From positions 1,872,399-1,936,398 of the forward strand of contig NZ_CP099735.1 of assembly GCF_025398175.1 (NCBI RefSeq): a stretch of 64,000 nt of DNA. Direction: 5' to 3'. Position numbers and translations under genes: made by a program. The DNA comes from Photobacterium sp. TY1-4. Lineage in GTDB: Bacteria; Pseudomonadota; Gammaproteobacteria; Enterobacterales; Vibrionaceae. Shown in pieces: positions 16,836 through 25,725 of this stretch (the stretch's first letter is position 1; every line of letters begins with the position of its first letter). Under the pieces are notes generated by a model. That model saw nothing but the letters and a program-made list of their open reading frames with translations, was not told the origin of the DNA and did no database searches.

Positions 16836-17223
16836 TTAAATTTCTACAACTGGTGGTGTCGAATATGTGACTGTAATCACTCAATGAAATTGGCTTAGAA
16901 CCTTAACTCGATTGCCTGACGATAAATGATCATGTGCGTCAGAAACCGTTGAACAGAAGGTTTTGTCATGTCGAATCATCATGTTGTGATGGGCCAATCG
17001 TTGAAACCTTGCACCATAGCTGAATGACCTGCTCGGGACATGGGTGAGTTCCGGTTGACTGCTGTTTGCTCTGCTTGTGAGTAGGTCTGGGTTTTTCTCT
17101 GCGATTATGAGCTAACGCACTGAATGTACATGTTTTGTATCATATCTTGTGCAGCAATGAAGGTGGCGTTGCGTGTCCGAAAGCAGAATGTCCACTGTCC
17201 TGTTACGTTTGATGGAGTGAATA
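16836..17223. other. Intergenic stretch without a recognised gene
   Basis: This separates the divergent marR and RDD genes. A 19-codon plus-strand frame at 16968-17027 follows AGAAGG, but its sequence (MSNHHVVMGQSLKPCTIAE) is unremarkable. I see no terminator, repeat or RNA structure that I can support. Confidence 0.4.
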
Positions 17224-17715
17224 ATGGAAGATCATAGTGTGGATACGGTAGAGAGTGATCATCTCGATTCGTTGGCGTTGGCGACAAAATGGTCACGGGT
17301 TGGTGCCTCCATAATTGATGGATTTTTGATTAGTATTGTCACTTTGCCGATTGCTTATCTGATGGGTGGTTTTGATGGTTTGAACCAAGAGCCTCCGGTG
17401 CAGATGTCCTATGAGTTACAAATTTTGTTGTTGGTCCTAGGCTTGTTATTTTACGCGGCGGTTAACTGGAAGCTGTTAGAAAGCAATGGCCAGTCCATCG
17501 GGAAAAAAGTACTGAACATTCGTATCGTTTATCTCAATGACGAGCAAGCAAGCAGAACCGACATTCTGGTTAAGCGCTACTTACCCTATCTATTATTTTC
17601 CTATATTCCGTTCATCGGGCCATTGGTGAGCTTGATTAACTTGCTCTTTATTTTTGGAAAGCAGCGTCGTTGCCTGCATGATCGTATTGCAGGTACGAAA
17701 GTTGTAAAAGCATGA
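17224..17715 (+). CDS. RDD-family membrane protein
   Basis: A 163-residue inner-membrane protein of the RDD family, named for conserved Arg-Asp-Asp residues. Here they are Arg in KWSRVGASIIDGFLI with the Asp of the same helix, and a C-terminal HDRIAGTKVV with Asp. QSIGKKVLNIRIV is the second family motif. There are three to four hydrophobic segments. Some RDD proteins are linked to sodium export or osmotic tolerance, but the function is generally unknown. GGAGTG lies 6 bases upstream of the ATG. It appears monocistronic and is convergent with the histidine kinase gene. Confidence 0.85.
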   Translation: MEDHSVDTVESDHLDSLALATKWSRVGASIIDGFLISIVTLPIAYLMGGFDGLNQEPPVQMSYELQILLLVLGLLFYAAVNWKLLESNGQSIGKKVLNIRIVYLNDEQASRTDILVKRYLPYLLFSYIPFIGPLVSLINLLFIFGKQRRCLHDRIAGTKVVKA

Positions 17716-17791
17716 CTTGAATTAACAGTTGTTTGAAGAAAATAGAGCGTATTTAATAGCGACCAGAAGCTTAGCGGCTATTGACGGCTTG

Positions 17792-19306
17792 TCACTGGGC
17801 GTCTGGTTCCTGTTTCGGAATCCCAATACTCACCGTCAGCTGTAATGGCTGTGGCTGGCTAAACTGCAGGGTATATTGATTTTGCCGACAGATGTTGTCG
17901 ATGATCGACAGTCCGAGTCCGAAGCGCTTGCTACTGGTTCTTGAGGCATCAAGCTGAAACAGTGGCCGGGTGATTTTCGAGAGCTGCTCGTCACTGATCG
18001 GCTGAGTCAGCTGATTGGTGATGTCCAATTGGTACTGTTGGGAAACCCGCCGCCACCGGATATCGACGACACTGGCGTCGGGGCTGTAGAACAGGGCGTT
18101 ATCGAGTAAGTTGCTCAGAATGGTTTCTAAACTGAAGCGATCCGCCAGGAAAAACTCATGGGTTTCGCACTCAAGATGCAACCGCCGGGTAATATCGGGA
18201 TATTTGAACGTTAAATCAAGCTGCGTCTGATCCAGTAAATCGTTAATTGAGAGCGGCTCCAGGTCGACGTTCAATGCCAGTGATGATGTCCGTTGTAACA
18301 GCAGCAAATTTTCAACAATAGCCTTCATGCGCTTCGCAATGGCCAGGATATCGTGCTGGTAGGTTTTGCTGATGCGCTCATCATCCGGATAACGGATATA
18401 CACCTCACTTAAGGCGATCATTTCCGCCAGCGGCGTCTTGAGTTCGTGGGCGATATCACCGGTGATGCGTTTTTCGTTTTGGATCAGCTCGCGATTACTG
18501 CGAATGAAGGCATTGAGCTCACGCCGGATCGGCTCAATTTCTTCCACCCGAGTTTCCGGCTCAGGCAGGGCATCGACGGTCTTCTCGTTGTGTTCCAGAT
18601 AGCGGAAGCTTTTCAGATCCTGATTCAGTTGCTCAAGGGGCTTGAGGCCACTGTGGATCAACACGATGGTGATATAGCGCATCAAGGCCATGGCAAACAG
18701 GAAGCAGCCAATCAGGAGTCCGTCGACGATCCACAGGAGTCGGTTGAGTCCTTGTGCCGACTCATAAATCGTCAGCGACACCGGGATCAGCTCGCCTTGT
18801 TCACTCCTCGGCACAAAGGTGGATAAGGAAGCACGGCCCAGCTCGCCATTGGGTAGGGTGACTTCCACGACCTTGTCGGTTCCCAATGGCAGTTTGGGAT
18901 GAATTAAGTCGCCGTCCGGGTAGGGGGCCATTGTTGCTGAACGTTTGAGGGTCTGATTGTGCTGCCAGAACTGGAAAAAATGCGGATCTTCATCGCTTTG
19001 ATATTCCGGCATAAATTGCTCATCAAAATCAAAGATTACTTGGTTATCTTTAATGATGACCTGGGATTTCAGATAGTTGGCTTTATTCAGCATTGATTGT
19101 TCAAACTGCTTTTCAACCCAATCATCCAGTCCGAGATCGACCGAGAGAAAGACGATGAATAAGATGGTGCCGAAAACGAGCGAGACCGAATTGACCAGAT
19201 TGCGCTGAATGGAAGCAAACGGGCTGCCTTTGAGCAGCAGGGTGAAGGGGAGCTTGGCGGGCATGGCCTGTTCGCCTGCATTACTGTTTCTGTGCCACAT
19301 AACCAA
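17792..19306 (-). CDS. Two-component sensor histidine kinase
   Basis: A membrane kinase of about 500 residues. TM1 lies at about residues 37-57, a periplasmic sensor domain of about 130 residues follows, and TM2 at about 190-215 leads to the cytoplasmic core. The H box is GDIAHELKTPLAEM (phospho-accepting His), the N box ETILSNLLDNALFYSP and the G box KRFGLGLSIIDNI. The ATG at 19306 overlaps the response regulator stop by 26 bases; an ATG at 19264 is an alternative start. Neighbouring lipid-modifying genes suggest an envelope-stress or cationic-peptide role (inference). Confidence 0.88.
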   Translation of the reverse strand: MVMWHRNSNAGEQAMPAKLPFTLLLKGSPFASIQRNLVNSVSLVFGTILFIVFLSVDLGLDDWVEKQFEQSMLNKANYLKSQVIIKDNQVIFDFDEQFMPEYQSDEDPHFFQFWQHNQTLKRSATMAPYPDGDLIHPKLPLGTDKVVEVTLPNGELGRASLSTFVPRSEQGELIPVSLTIYESAQGLNRLLWIVDGLLIGCFLFAMALMRYITIVLIHSGLKPLEQLNQDLKSFRYLEHNEKTVDALPEPETRVEEIEPIRRELNAFIRSNRELIQNEKRITGDIAHELKTPLAEMIALSEVYIRYPDDERISKTYQHDILAIAKRMKAIVENLLLLQRTSSLALNVDLEPLSINDLLDQTQLDLTFKYPDITRRLHLECETHEFFLADRFSLETILSNLLDNALFYSPDASVVDIRWRRVSQQYQLDITNQLTQPISDEQLSKITRPLFQLDASRTSSKRFGLGLSIIDNICRQNQYTLQFSQPQPLQLTVSIGIPKQEPDAQ

Positions 19307-19955
19307 ATCCCCGTTTGTTTTTTACTGGTAAGATGCCGTCAAAAGCGCGGACTTTTCGACGAATGGCTGAGATGTGCGCCTCAATCGTATTCTTTGATAA
19401 AAAGTCGAAATTACCGACAACGGCTTCGCTGATCTGCTCAACGTTGACGACCCGATTGGGGGCGCTGAACAGGCATTGCAGGATCCTGAACTCATTCGGG
19501 GTCAGCTCAATCTCCCGGGCCTGGTAAGAGAAGGTTTTTTCCGCGACATTGAGGCAGAATTCTCCCACTCTCAGGCACTGGTCGATATGCTCCAATTGAC
19601 CCCGCCGCATGATGGTCAGCACCCGGGCGTGCAGTTCTTCAAACGAGAAGGGTTTGGTCAGATAATCATCGGCCCCTTGCAGCAGCCCTTCCACGCGATC
19701 CCGGGTTTCTGTTTTGGCGGATAAAATCAGGACCCGGGTTTGCTTCTTTTGCTGTCGCAGCGCATTGAGGATTTCCATGCCGCTGACATTGGGTAGCATC
19801 AAATCAAGAATCATGACGTCATAGTGATTGTTGAGCGCCATGCTCAGCCCGTGTGAGCCATCGCCGGTATCATCGGTGGTAAATCCTAAATGATTCAACC
19901 CGACCACCAGGCTACGACGCAGGGGTTCGGAGTCTTCGATAATCAGTAGTTTCAT
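19281..19955 (-). CDS. OmpR/PhoB-family response regulator
   Basis: A 224-residue protein. The receiver domain has the acidic pair ED near residue 7, the phospho-accepting Asp51 in MILDLMLPN, and Lys in DYLTKPFSF; a winged-helix DNA-binding domain fills residues 125-224 (ELTPNEFRILQCL, then KNTIEAHISAIRRKVR). It is the first gene of the pair with the overlapping kinase gene. Its general type is that of PmrA/CarR regulators controlling surface modification, consistent with the upstream LTA-synthase-like and dgkA genes, but no binding sites were identified. Confidence 0.9.
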   Translation of the reverse strand: MKLLIIEDSEPLRRSLVVGLNHLGFTTDDTGDGSHGLSMALNNHYDVMILDLMLPNVSGMEILNALRQQKKQTRVLILSAKTETRDRVEGLLQGADDYLTKPFSFEELHARVLTIMRRGQLEHIDQCLRVGEFCLNVAEKTFSYQAREIELTPNEFRILQCLFSAPNRVVNVEQISEAVVGNFDFLSKNTIEAHISAIRRKVRAFDGILPVKNKRGFGYVAQKQ

Positions 19956-20074
19956 GGTCTCACCCTCTCAAATGTACGCAATATAAAGCATACGCCAGTT
20001 TGTGTTGAACGTTGACGGGTTTGGCAGGGTCTGGAGAGGCGGCGCTCCGACCTCGCGCAATAATGCGTGAGTCA

Positions 20075-20096
20075 AAAGCGGGCCTCCCCAGGCCCG
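20075..20096 (-). terminator. Terminator of the dgkA-sulfatase operon
   Basis: CGGGCCT and AGGCCCG form a 7-bp stem with a four-base loop; on the minus strand it is followed by CTTTTGAC. It lies about 20 bases past the sulfatase stop and separates that operon from the response regulator gene. Confidence 0.65.
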
Positions 20097-20116
20097 GTGG
20101 GCAACAGCCCATCCAC

Positions 20117-22072
20117 TTATGGCTGATACCAGCCTTTCTCATAAGCCAAACTGCCGAAGTTGGCGTAGGCGTGTGCTTCTTTGGTCAGCCGGGCATCCGT
20201 TTGGGTCGGAACCAGGTTTTCGCTGTCCAGCAGGAAGGTTTGCGGCGTTTTATGCGGCTGGAAAACAATCGCTTTCCCGGCTTTTAAATAGGCGAAGTTT
20301 TTATCATATTGCAACATTGCCCGCGGCTGATCGGCCTTTAGCGGCTGGGTAAAGTCATTGCCCAGCATCGGATGCTCGCCAGAAGCGCCGATGAAAGAGA
20401 GCAGCGTCGGTCCTAAATCGATCTGGCTGGCCAGGCGATTTTCGACTTTATGGGGGACATCCTGGCCAAAAATGACGGCCGGGATGCGAAAATGCCGGAC
20501 CGGTACCAGGCTTGAGCCATGGACCCGGGAGTCATGGTCGGCGACGACAACAAACACCGTATCTTTCCAGTAATTGGACTGTTTGGCTTTGCGGATAAAC
20601 TGCCCCAGCGCATAGTCCGAGTATTTCGCGGCGTTGTTACGCGTCTGCTTCGGACTGTCGTAAGGCGTGATTTTGCCATCCGGGTATTCGAACGGAGAGT
20701 GGTTCGACGAAGTAAAGACTAAGCTAAAGAACGGCTTGCCTTTTTCTTGCAACTGGGTGAACTCTTTGTCGGCCTGATCGTACAGGTCTTCATCGGAAGC
20801 ACCCCAGGACCCGGTGAAGTCGACTTTGTCAAAGTCAGCCCCTTCGACGATGTCTTGAAACCCATTGCCCAAAAAGAAGCTTTTCATGTTATCGAAATGG
20901 CTTTCGCCACCGTACACGAATTGGGTGTGATAGCCTTGCTGGGCAAGAAATCCGGCCAGGGTAAAGAAATTTTGCTGCGATTTCCCGAGCTTGACCACTG
21001 AGCGTGCGGCGGTCGGCGTGAAACCGGTCACCACGGCCTCAATCCCCCGAACTGAACGGGTGCCGGTCGCGTACATTTGGGTAAAGTTCCACCCTTCATC
21101 CATCAGCTGATCAAGATTCGGCGTGAGCGGCAGGCCACCCAGTTTGCCGACGTAACGTGCCCCCAGGCTTTCTTGTAAAAGGATGACCAGGTTCTTTTTG
21201 CGCTGCGGAAATGGGCTGGTGTGCATCGTTTTCGTCGGCGCCAGCGGGTCGCCATAGTCCGCCTGCGAATCTTGCAGGGTCCGGCGCACTTCACTCAGCA
21301 GGGTTTGCGTGTCCATCGGGCCGTAGTAGTCAGCGCTCGACATTTCATTCTTCAATTGCTTGTTGGCGAATGCGACGGAGTAGGCTGAGTTCAGGCTTAA
21401 ATCATTCAGTAAGTGGTCATTGGAAAATGCAACCAAGGCCGGGTTGATCGGCCGGTGACCCAGGGTTCCGCGCGCGCCGAGCACCAACAGGCAAACCAGC
21501 AGCAATTGCAAGGTGATCTGCGACCAGAATGTTCCTTTGACCGCCGGGCGCCAGAGCCGGTTATACGCCAGTACCAGGGATTTGCCGGCCAGCCCCAAGA
21601 CGAGCAGCGTGGTGACCATTTCCAGCTTATAACCGCCGAACAGCATCGAAAACACTTCTTTGGGGTAGATTAAGTAATCGATAAACAGTCGGTTGGGACG
21701 CAGGTCGTACTCAAGAATAAACGTGGGGGTGATGAGCTCGAAGAACAGCAGCAGTAAACTGCCGGCGACAAGATAGATCTTCAGCGGCAACCGCAGCAAC
21801 CGGGTTTGATGAAGCAGGGTTGCGATGATCACCATCAGCAGCGCTGGGGCAAATAAATAGCCCAGGGCTGAGAAATCAATTCGTAATCCTCCGAGAAAGA
21901 TCTGCTCGTAATCATTGACGGTAAAAACGCGCTCACTTTGCCAAATTGACAGCATGAAACGTGACAGGCTGAGGATCAATAAATCGATCAGCACAAAGCT
22001 GAGCAGGGGAAGCAGCGGTCCCAATTTGGTTTTGACACGTTGGCTGGTTGGTACGGTGATTACCTGATCCAC
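20117..22072 (-). CDS. LTA-synthase-like membrane sulfatase (alkaline phosphatase superfamily)
   Basis: An inner-membrane enzyme of about 650 residues: five hydrophobic helices in the first 210 residues, then a periplasmic sulfatase-fold domain. The nucleophile threonine lies in ATGTRSVRGIEAVVTG; other metal ligands are in LLQESLGARYV, YGGESHFDNM and VVADHDSRVHG. Family members transfer phosphoglycerol or phosphoethanolamine from phospholipids to periplasmic glycans or lipids, releasing diacylglycerol. The adjacent, overlapping dgkA gene would recycle that diacylglycerol, which supports this chemistry. I prefer the GTG at 22070-22072 because GGGGAG lies 8 bases upstream; a GTG at 22096 is an alternative. 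Confidence 0.85.
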   Translation of the reverse strand: MDQVITVPTSQRVKTKLGPLLPLLSFVLIDLLILSLSRFMLSIWQSERVFTVNDYEQIFLGGLRIDFSALGYLFAPALLMVIIATLLHQTRLLRLPLKIYLVAGSLLLLFFELITPTFILEYDLRPNRLFIDYLIYPKEVFSMLFGGYKLEMVTTLLVLGLAGKSLVLAYNRLWRPAVKGTFWSQITLQLLLVCLLVLGARGTLGHRPINPALVAFSNDHLLNDLSLNSAYSVAFANKQLKNEMSSADYYGPMDTQTLLSEVRRTLQDSQADYGDPLAPTKTMHTSPFPQRKKNLVILLQESLGARYVGKLGGLPLTPNLDQLMDEGWNFTQMYATGTRSVRGIEAVVTGFTPTAARSVVKLGKSQQNFFTLAGFLAQQGYHTQFVYGGESHFDNMKSFFLGNGFQDIVEGADFDKVDFTGSWGASDEDLYDQADKEFTQLQEKGKPFFSLVFTSSNHSPFEYPDGKITPYDSPKQTRNNAAKYSDYALGQFIRKAKQSNYWKDTVFVVVADHDSRVHGSSLVPVRHFRIPAVIFGQDVPHKVENRLASQIDLGPTLLSFIGASGEHPMLGNDFTQPLKADQPRAMLQYDKNFAYLKAGKAIVFQPHKTPQTFLLDSENLVPTQTDARLTKEAHAYANFGSLAYEKGWYQP

Positions 22073-22434
22073 AGGACAACTCCCCACACCAGGCACAGGC
22101 CGATGAAACTGAACATCACTAACGCAGAGCCGATATTTTTGGCAATGCCGGACAGCGGGTGGTATTCCAGACTGATGCGATCGACCACCGCTTCAATGGC
22201 GGTATTGACCATCTCGGCGAACAGAACAAACAGCATGGAGAGTAGCAGCAACAAGGTATGCAGTGCGGGCAGATCGAGCCAGAAGGCGAACACGGTCAGC
22301 GGCAGGAATAGCAGCAGTTCTTGCTGAAATGCGGTTTCGTGGGTACACAGCCACTTAAAACCGTTATAACTATGGACAAAAGTGTACAGGACACGACGAA
22401 TGCCAGTCCGTTTGACGAGAATTTCTTGTTGCAT
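22060..22434 (-). CDS. dgkA: Diacylglycerol kinase
   Basis: A 124-residue integral membrane protein with three helices and the family signature EMVNTAIEAVVDR, followed by HPLSGIAKNIGSALV. It phosphorylates diacylglycerol to phosphatidic acid at the inner membrane. It overlaps the start of the sulfatase gene by 13 bases, implying translational coupling and a shared role in recycling the diacylglycerol left after head-group transfer. The first 25 residues are somewhat longer than in E. coli DgkA. Confidence 0.9.
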   Translation of the reverse strand: MQQEILVKRTGIRRVLYTFVHSYNGFKWLCTHETAFQQELLLFLPLTVFAFWLDLPALHTLLLLLSMLFVLFAEMVNTAIEAVVDRISLEYHPLSGIAKNIGSALVMFSFIGLCLVWGVVLWIR

Positions 22435-22795
22435 GTTTCGGGTACTCTGTGGTCAGCGCATTAATAAACGGATAAAAAAATTGGCGCATCATACCATCAA
22501 AAAAATGCTTTGATAGTTCAATCAGAGCAAGGGTGACTGAGAAAACTTAAGATTCGCTTAAGAAACCCTGAGCGTTTACTGAGATGACCCGTTCGCAGGG
22601 CCGGAGGGTCTTGGAATTGTGGGAAATATTGGCAGGCGCGGATCATGTGTTCGCCGACCTGCCGTGCGGTTTTTGGAAGATAATCGCTCAGCTTCCGCCA
22701 GAGTGAAGGTGCCGGTACCAAGGTGCCAATACCACGGTGCTAGTACCAAGGTGCCAATACGAAGACCACTGCGCAGGCCAGCGGGTGGTGGCTGG
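22435..22795. other. Intergenic stretch before the dgkA operon
   Basis: This holds the dgkA promoter region on the minus strand (AT-rich, with A runs at 22472-22506) and, nearer the LysR gene, a short tandem repeat described separately. No gene is supported on either strand; the open frames crossing it are repeat-driven. Confidence 0.5.
22709..22764. repeat. Four tandem copies of a 14-bp unit
   Basis: The units are GTGCCGGTACCAAG, GTGCCAATACCACG, GTGCTAGTACCAAG and GTGCCAATACGAAG, head to tail with no spacer. The array lies 31 bases past the LysR stop codon. Units differ at 2-5 positions, so it is an old or slowly changing array. GGTACC and related partial palindromes inside the unit allow alternative hairpins. 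Confidence 0.85.
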
Positions 22796-23731
22796 TTATG
22801 CCTGGAAGTCTTGTGGCAGGATCTTTGCTTCGACCAGGGCGTTGAGGCGTTCGGCACATTTGCGCTGCAAGTGATCCCTGAGCAACCGCATCGCCGGGGT
22901 GATCGACTGTCGACTCGGGCAGATCAACCACAGTTCGGTGACTCGCGGCCGGAACTGCGACATGACGTTGACTACACGCCCGGACAGCAAATCATCCGCC
23001 ATATCGAGGCAGGATTTCACGGCAATGCCTTTCCCCGCCACACACCAGCGCCGCACCAAATCGCCGTCATTCGACACCCGATCGCCGCTCATTTTGATTT
23101 TGAATTGCTGATCATCGCGGGTAAATGTCCAGGTATCGTGGGGAATATCCTGCAGTTGATAGAACAGGCCGTTATGCGACACCAGATCCTGGGGATGCTT
23201 CGGTTGACCCTGTTGCGCCAGATAAGCCGGGGTGGCACACAGCAAGGTCGGGACATGGCAGATCTGAAAGCCATACAGACCGGCATCGCTCGGCGAGCCG
23301 TAGCGCAGTGCCATATCCACGGAATCGCGGTAGAAATCAATATTGCTGTCGCTGATATTCACCCGCAGGCTCAGCCCCGGGTGCTCCGTCATAAACTCAT
23401 CGACCCAGGGGAGCAGGCAATTGCGGCCCAGGTCCGACGAAACGGCAATACGCAGTTCGCCTTCGATCGTTCCCTGATCGGCGCGGATGTTTTGCCGTGC
23501 CTGCTCCAGCATCTGCAATGCCTGCTCACATTGCGGGAGATACTTTTCTCCGGCAGTCGATAATCTGAGCTGTCGCGTGGTGCGCACAAATAGCTCTCCC
23601 CCAAGGGACTGCTCGACGCGTTTGACTGCGGCGCTGGCGGTTGCGGTGCGAATGCCTAAGCTGTTCGCTGCAGCGGTAATACTGCGAAACTCGGCCACCT
23701 TGAGCACGACTTTCAGATCTTCAATCATCAT
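22796..23731 (-). CDS. LysR-family transcriptional regulator
   Basis: A 311-residue protein with the N-terminal HTH (VAEFRSITAAANSLGIRTA, then TASAAVKRVEQSLGGELFVR) and a C-terminal effector domain of the CrgA/AaeR-like group. It is divergent from the MDR oxidoreductase gene with 120 bases between, the usual arrangement for a LysR gene and its target. The effector is unknown. Confidence 0.88.
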   Translation of the reverse strand: MMIEDLKVVLKVAEFRSITAAANSLGIRTATASAAVKRVEQSLGGELFVRTTRQLRLSTAGEKYLPQCEQALQMLEQARQNIRADQGTIEGELRIAVSSDLGRNCLLPWVDEFMTEHPGLSLRVNISDSNIDFYRDSVDMALRYGSPSDAGLYGFQICHVPTLLCATPAYLAQQGQPKHPQDLVSHNGLFYQLQDIPHDTWTFTRDDQQFKIKMSGDRVSNDGDLVRRWCVAGKGIAVKSCLDMADDLLSGRVVNVMSQFRPRVTELWLICPSRQSITPAMRLLRDHLQRKCAERLNALVEAKILPQDFQA

Positions 23732-23851
23732 ATTTTCAAAAAATTATTGATAATGTTTCATAGATTAGGCTGTTTATCGCAGTGTAATAAAAAGCCATAC
23801 TGACTGCCAGTTCAACGTCCCTGAGGGGCGCACCTCACTGGAGAAAATGTC

Positions 23852-24889
23852 ATGAAAGCAATTGGATACACGAAAGCACGCCCGATCACCGACAACGATG
23901 CCCTGGTTGATATTGAGCTTCCTCAGCCGATTGCCAACGGCCGGGATCTACTGGTGAAGGTAAAGGCCGTGGCGGTGAATCCGGTGGATTATAAGATCCG
24001 CCAGAACGTCTCGCCAACGGTAGGGGAGTACAAGGTGATTGGCTGGGATGCCGTAGGTGAAGTGGTCGCGACGGGGGAGGACGTCACCTTGTTTCAACCG
24101 GGCGATCAGGTCTATTATGCCGGGGATCTGACCCGCTCGGGCAGCAATGCCGAATATCAGCTGGTCGATGAGCGGATTGTCGGCCATAAACCGAACAGTC
24201 TCTCTGATGCCGAAGCGGCGGCATTACCGCTGACAACGATTACAGCCTGGGAGTTGTTGTTTGATCACTTCAATCTGCCGCAGCGCTCACCAGAGGCCGA
24301 TGCTGCAACGGATGACGTGATTCTGGTGGTTGGTGCCGCAGGCGGGGTGGGCTCGATCCTGATCCAGCTGGCAAAAACCCTGACTGGTGCGACGGTGATC
24401 GCGACGGCTTCGCGCGAGGCATCCCGGGACTGGGTGAAAAGCCTTGGCGCTGATCAGGTGGTGGATCATACCCAGCCGCTCAAGCCGCAAATTGATGCGC
24501 TGATTGCGGCAGGGAAGGTCAGTCCGGTGACGCATATTGCCAGCCTCAATGCCACGCAGCAGTATTTTGACAGCTACGCTGATTTGCTGGTGCCGTTCGG
24601 CAAAATTGCCATGATTGATGATCCGGACGCACTCAACGTGATGAAACTGAAATCCAAGAGTCTGTCGCTGCATATCGAGTTTATGTTTGCCCGCGCCATG
24701 CATCAGGCGGCGGATCTGGACGCTCAACACACACTGCTTGAGCGCGTCGCGGCGCTGGTAGATCAGGGGTATATCCGGACCACCGCCGGGAAGCATCTCG
24801 GTGTGATTAATGCCGAGAATTTGAAAGCCGCGCATGCCGAGCTGGAATCTGGTCGTGCCGTTGGAAAGATTGTTCTGGAAGGCTTTTGA
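23852..24889 (+). CDS. Zinc-free MDR-family oxidoreductase (quinone oxidoreductase-like)
   Basis: A 345-residue medium-chain dehydrogenase/reductase. The N-terminal GroES-like domain contains VKAVAVNPVDYKIRQNVSP and GWDAVGEVVATGEDV. The Rossmann motif is VVGAAGGVGSILIQLAK. The catalytic and structural zinc cysteines of alcohol dehydrogenases are absent, placing it with the NADPH:quinone/enone reductases (often annotated zinc-type alcohol dehydrogenase-like). It likely reduces reactive carbonyls or quinones with NADPH. GGAG lies 9 bases before the ATG. The divergent LysR gene is the probable regulator. Confidence 0.87.
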   Translation: MKAIGYTKARPITDNDALVDIELPQPIANGRDLLVKVKAVAVNPVDYKIRQNVSPTVGEYKVIGWDAVGEVVATGEDVTLFQPGDQVYYAGDLTRSGSNAEYQLVDERIVGHKPNSLSDAEAAALPLTTITAWELLFDHFNLPQRSPEADAATDDVILVVGAAGGVGSILIQLAKTLTGATVIATASREASRDWVKSLGADQVVDHTQPLKPQIDALIAAGKVSPVTHIASLNATQQYFDSYADLLVPFGKIAMIDDPDALNVMKLKSKSLSLHIEFMFARAMHQAADLDAQHTLLERVAALVDQGYIRTTAGKHLGVINAENLKAAHAELESGRAVGKIVLEGF

Positions 24890-25725
24890 CTGGCCTGACG
24901 AACAGCGACAACTCATCTGATATGATGCTGTCAGAGTATCTGTGACACTATGTTTTCGGAACAGCCTTGGCGGGCTGTTCCTTGCTCGGGCATCGCGGTC
25001 CGTCATACGATAGCTCATGTCCAATTCAGGTGACAGATGACGGAGGTAAGGGTGGTGTGAAAATAACCACCCCTGCAAAATAGTGCGATTAAATTCGATC
25101 TTCCTACGCCCTTTAACTCTTCATTTTTTGCCACTTAGTGTGTAATTGCATCCAGTGGCTTATTCTTTCTAATCTTTTGAGATTCATCAGGCGTTGCTGT
25201 GTCTCTGTGATGGACATTGGCGTACTGATACCCGCGCAGGTTACCCTGTGTACACTTCCAAAAAATCAACCCCATTATTGATGATTTTGTCTATTTGTAA
25301 ATTTTATGACAAATCAGTTAGTACGGATCATGCAATTTTTACTTGGTCATACACCTCTCTTTTTTGTGAAACATTTCTGAAATAACAAGTATTTGAATGT
25401 AAAACCCCTTATCTTTCAATGGTTTTTTGAAGCACGTCATTACCATTTTTGAAACGTTAGTTTTCATTTTGCGCTAGTGAGGTTGCTTAGTCTTATCCGG
25501 ATAATGCGCTACCTGTAACAAATTGTTTCTTTTTGTAACTGTGATGTTTGGGGTGGTAACAGAGATTTGCAAGGGTGCAAATGCTGCGAAAACCCGTGCA
25601 TGAACGGCAACAGACAGGATGATTTGTTCAAAGCTCAACAATAAAAATACGTATTAAAACCAATCGCAATATCCTAAAAGTGCCAACTTTTATGTGGGAA
25701 TATTGCAAAACAATCGAGAAAGTAA
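24890..25725. other. Long intergenic region and leader of the cyo operon
   Basis: This stretch of 836 bases has no supported gene. It holds an imperfect terminator candidate after the MDR gene at 24958-24981 (GGAACAGCC with GGCTGTTCC, weak T run). Farther on lie a perfect 12-bp palindrome TTATCCGGATAA at 25493-25504 and a 7-bp hairpin ATTTGCA/TGCAAAT at 25565-25582. The part from about 25080 on is clearly AT-rich and probably carries the cyo promoter and regulator sites. Respiratory regulation by oxygen-sensing factors is expected for bo3 oxidase, but I could not assign a site with confidence. Confidence 0.5.

Noticed and set aside
16968..17027. A 19-codon leader peptide before the RDD gene
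   Set aside because: It has a passable ribosome site but no terminator or repeated codon pattern that would make it an attenuator, and it is 200 bases from the gene.
22576..22931. Minus-strand open frames across the 14-bp repeat array
   Set aside because: The frames are kept open by the repeat itself and encode repetitive Trp/Gly/Thr sequence; no ribosome site or similarity.
25505..25725. A riboswitch in the cyo leader
   Set aside because: I compared it by eye with cobalamin and cyclic-di-GMP riboswitch cores and found no conserved core; only short hairpins are present.
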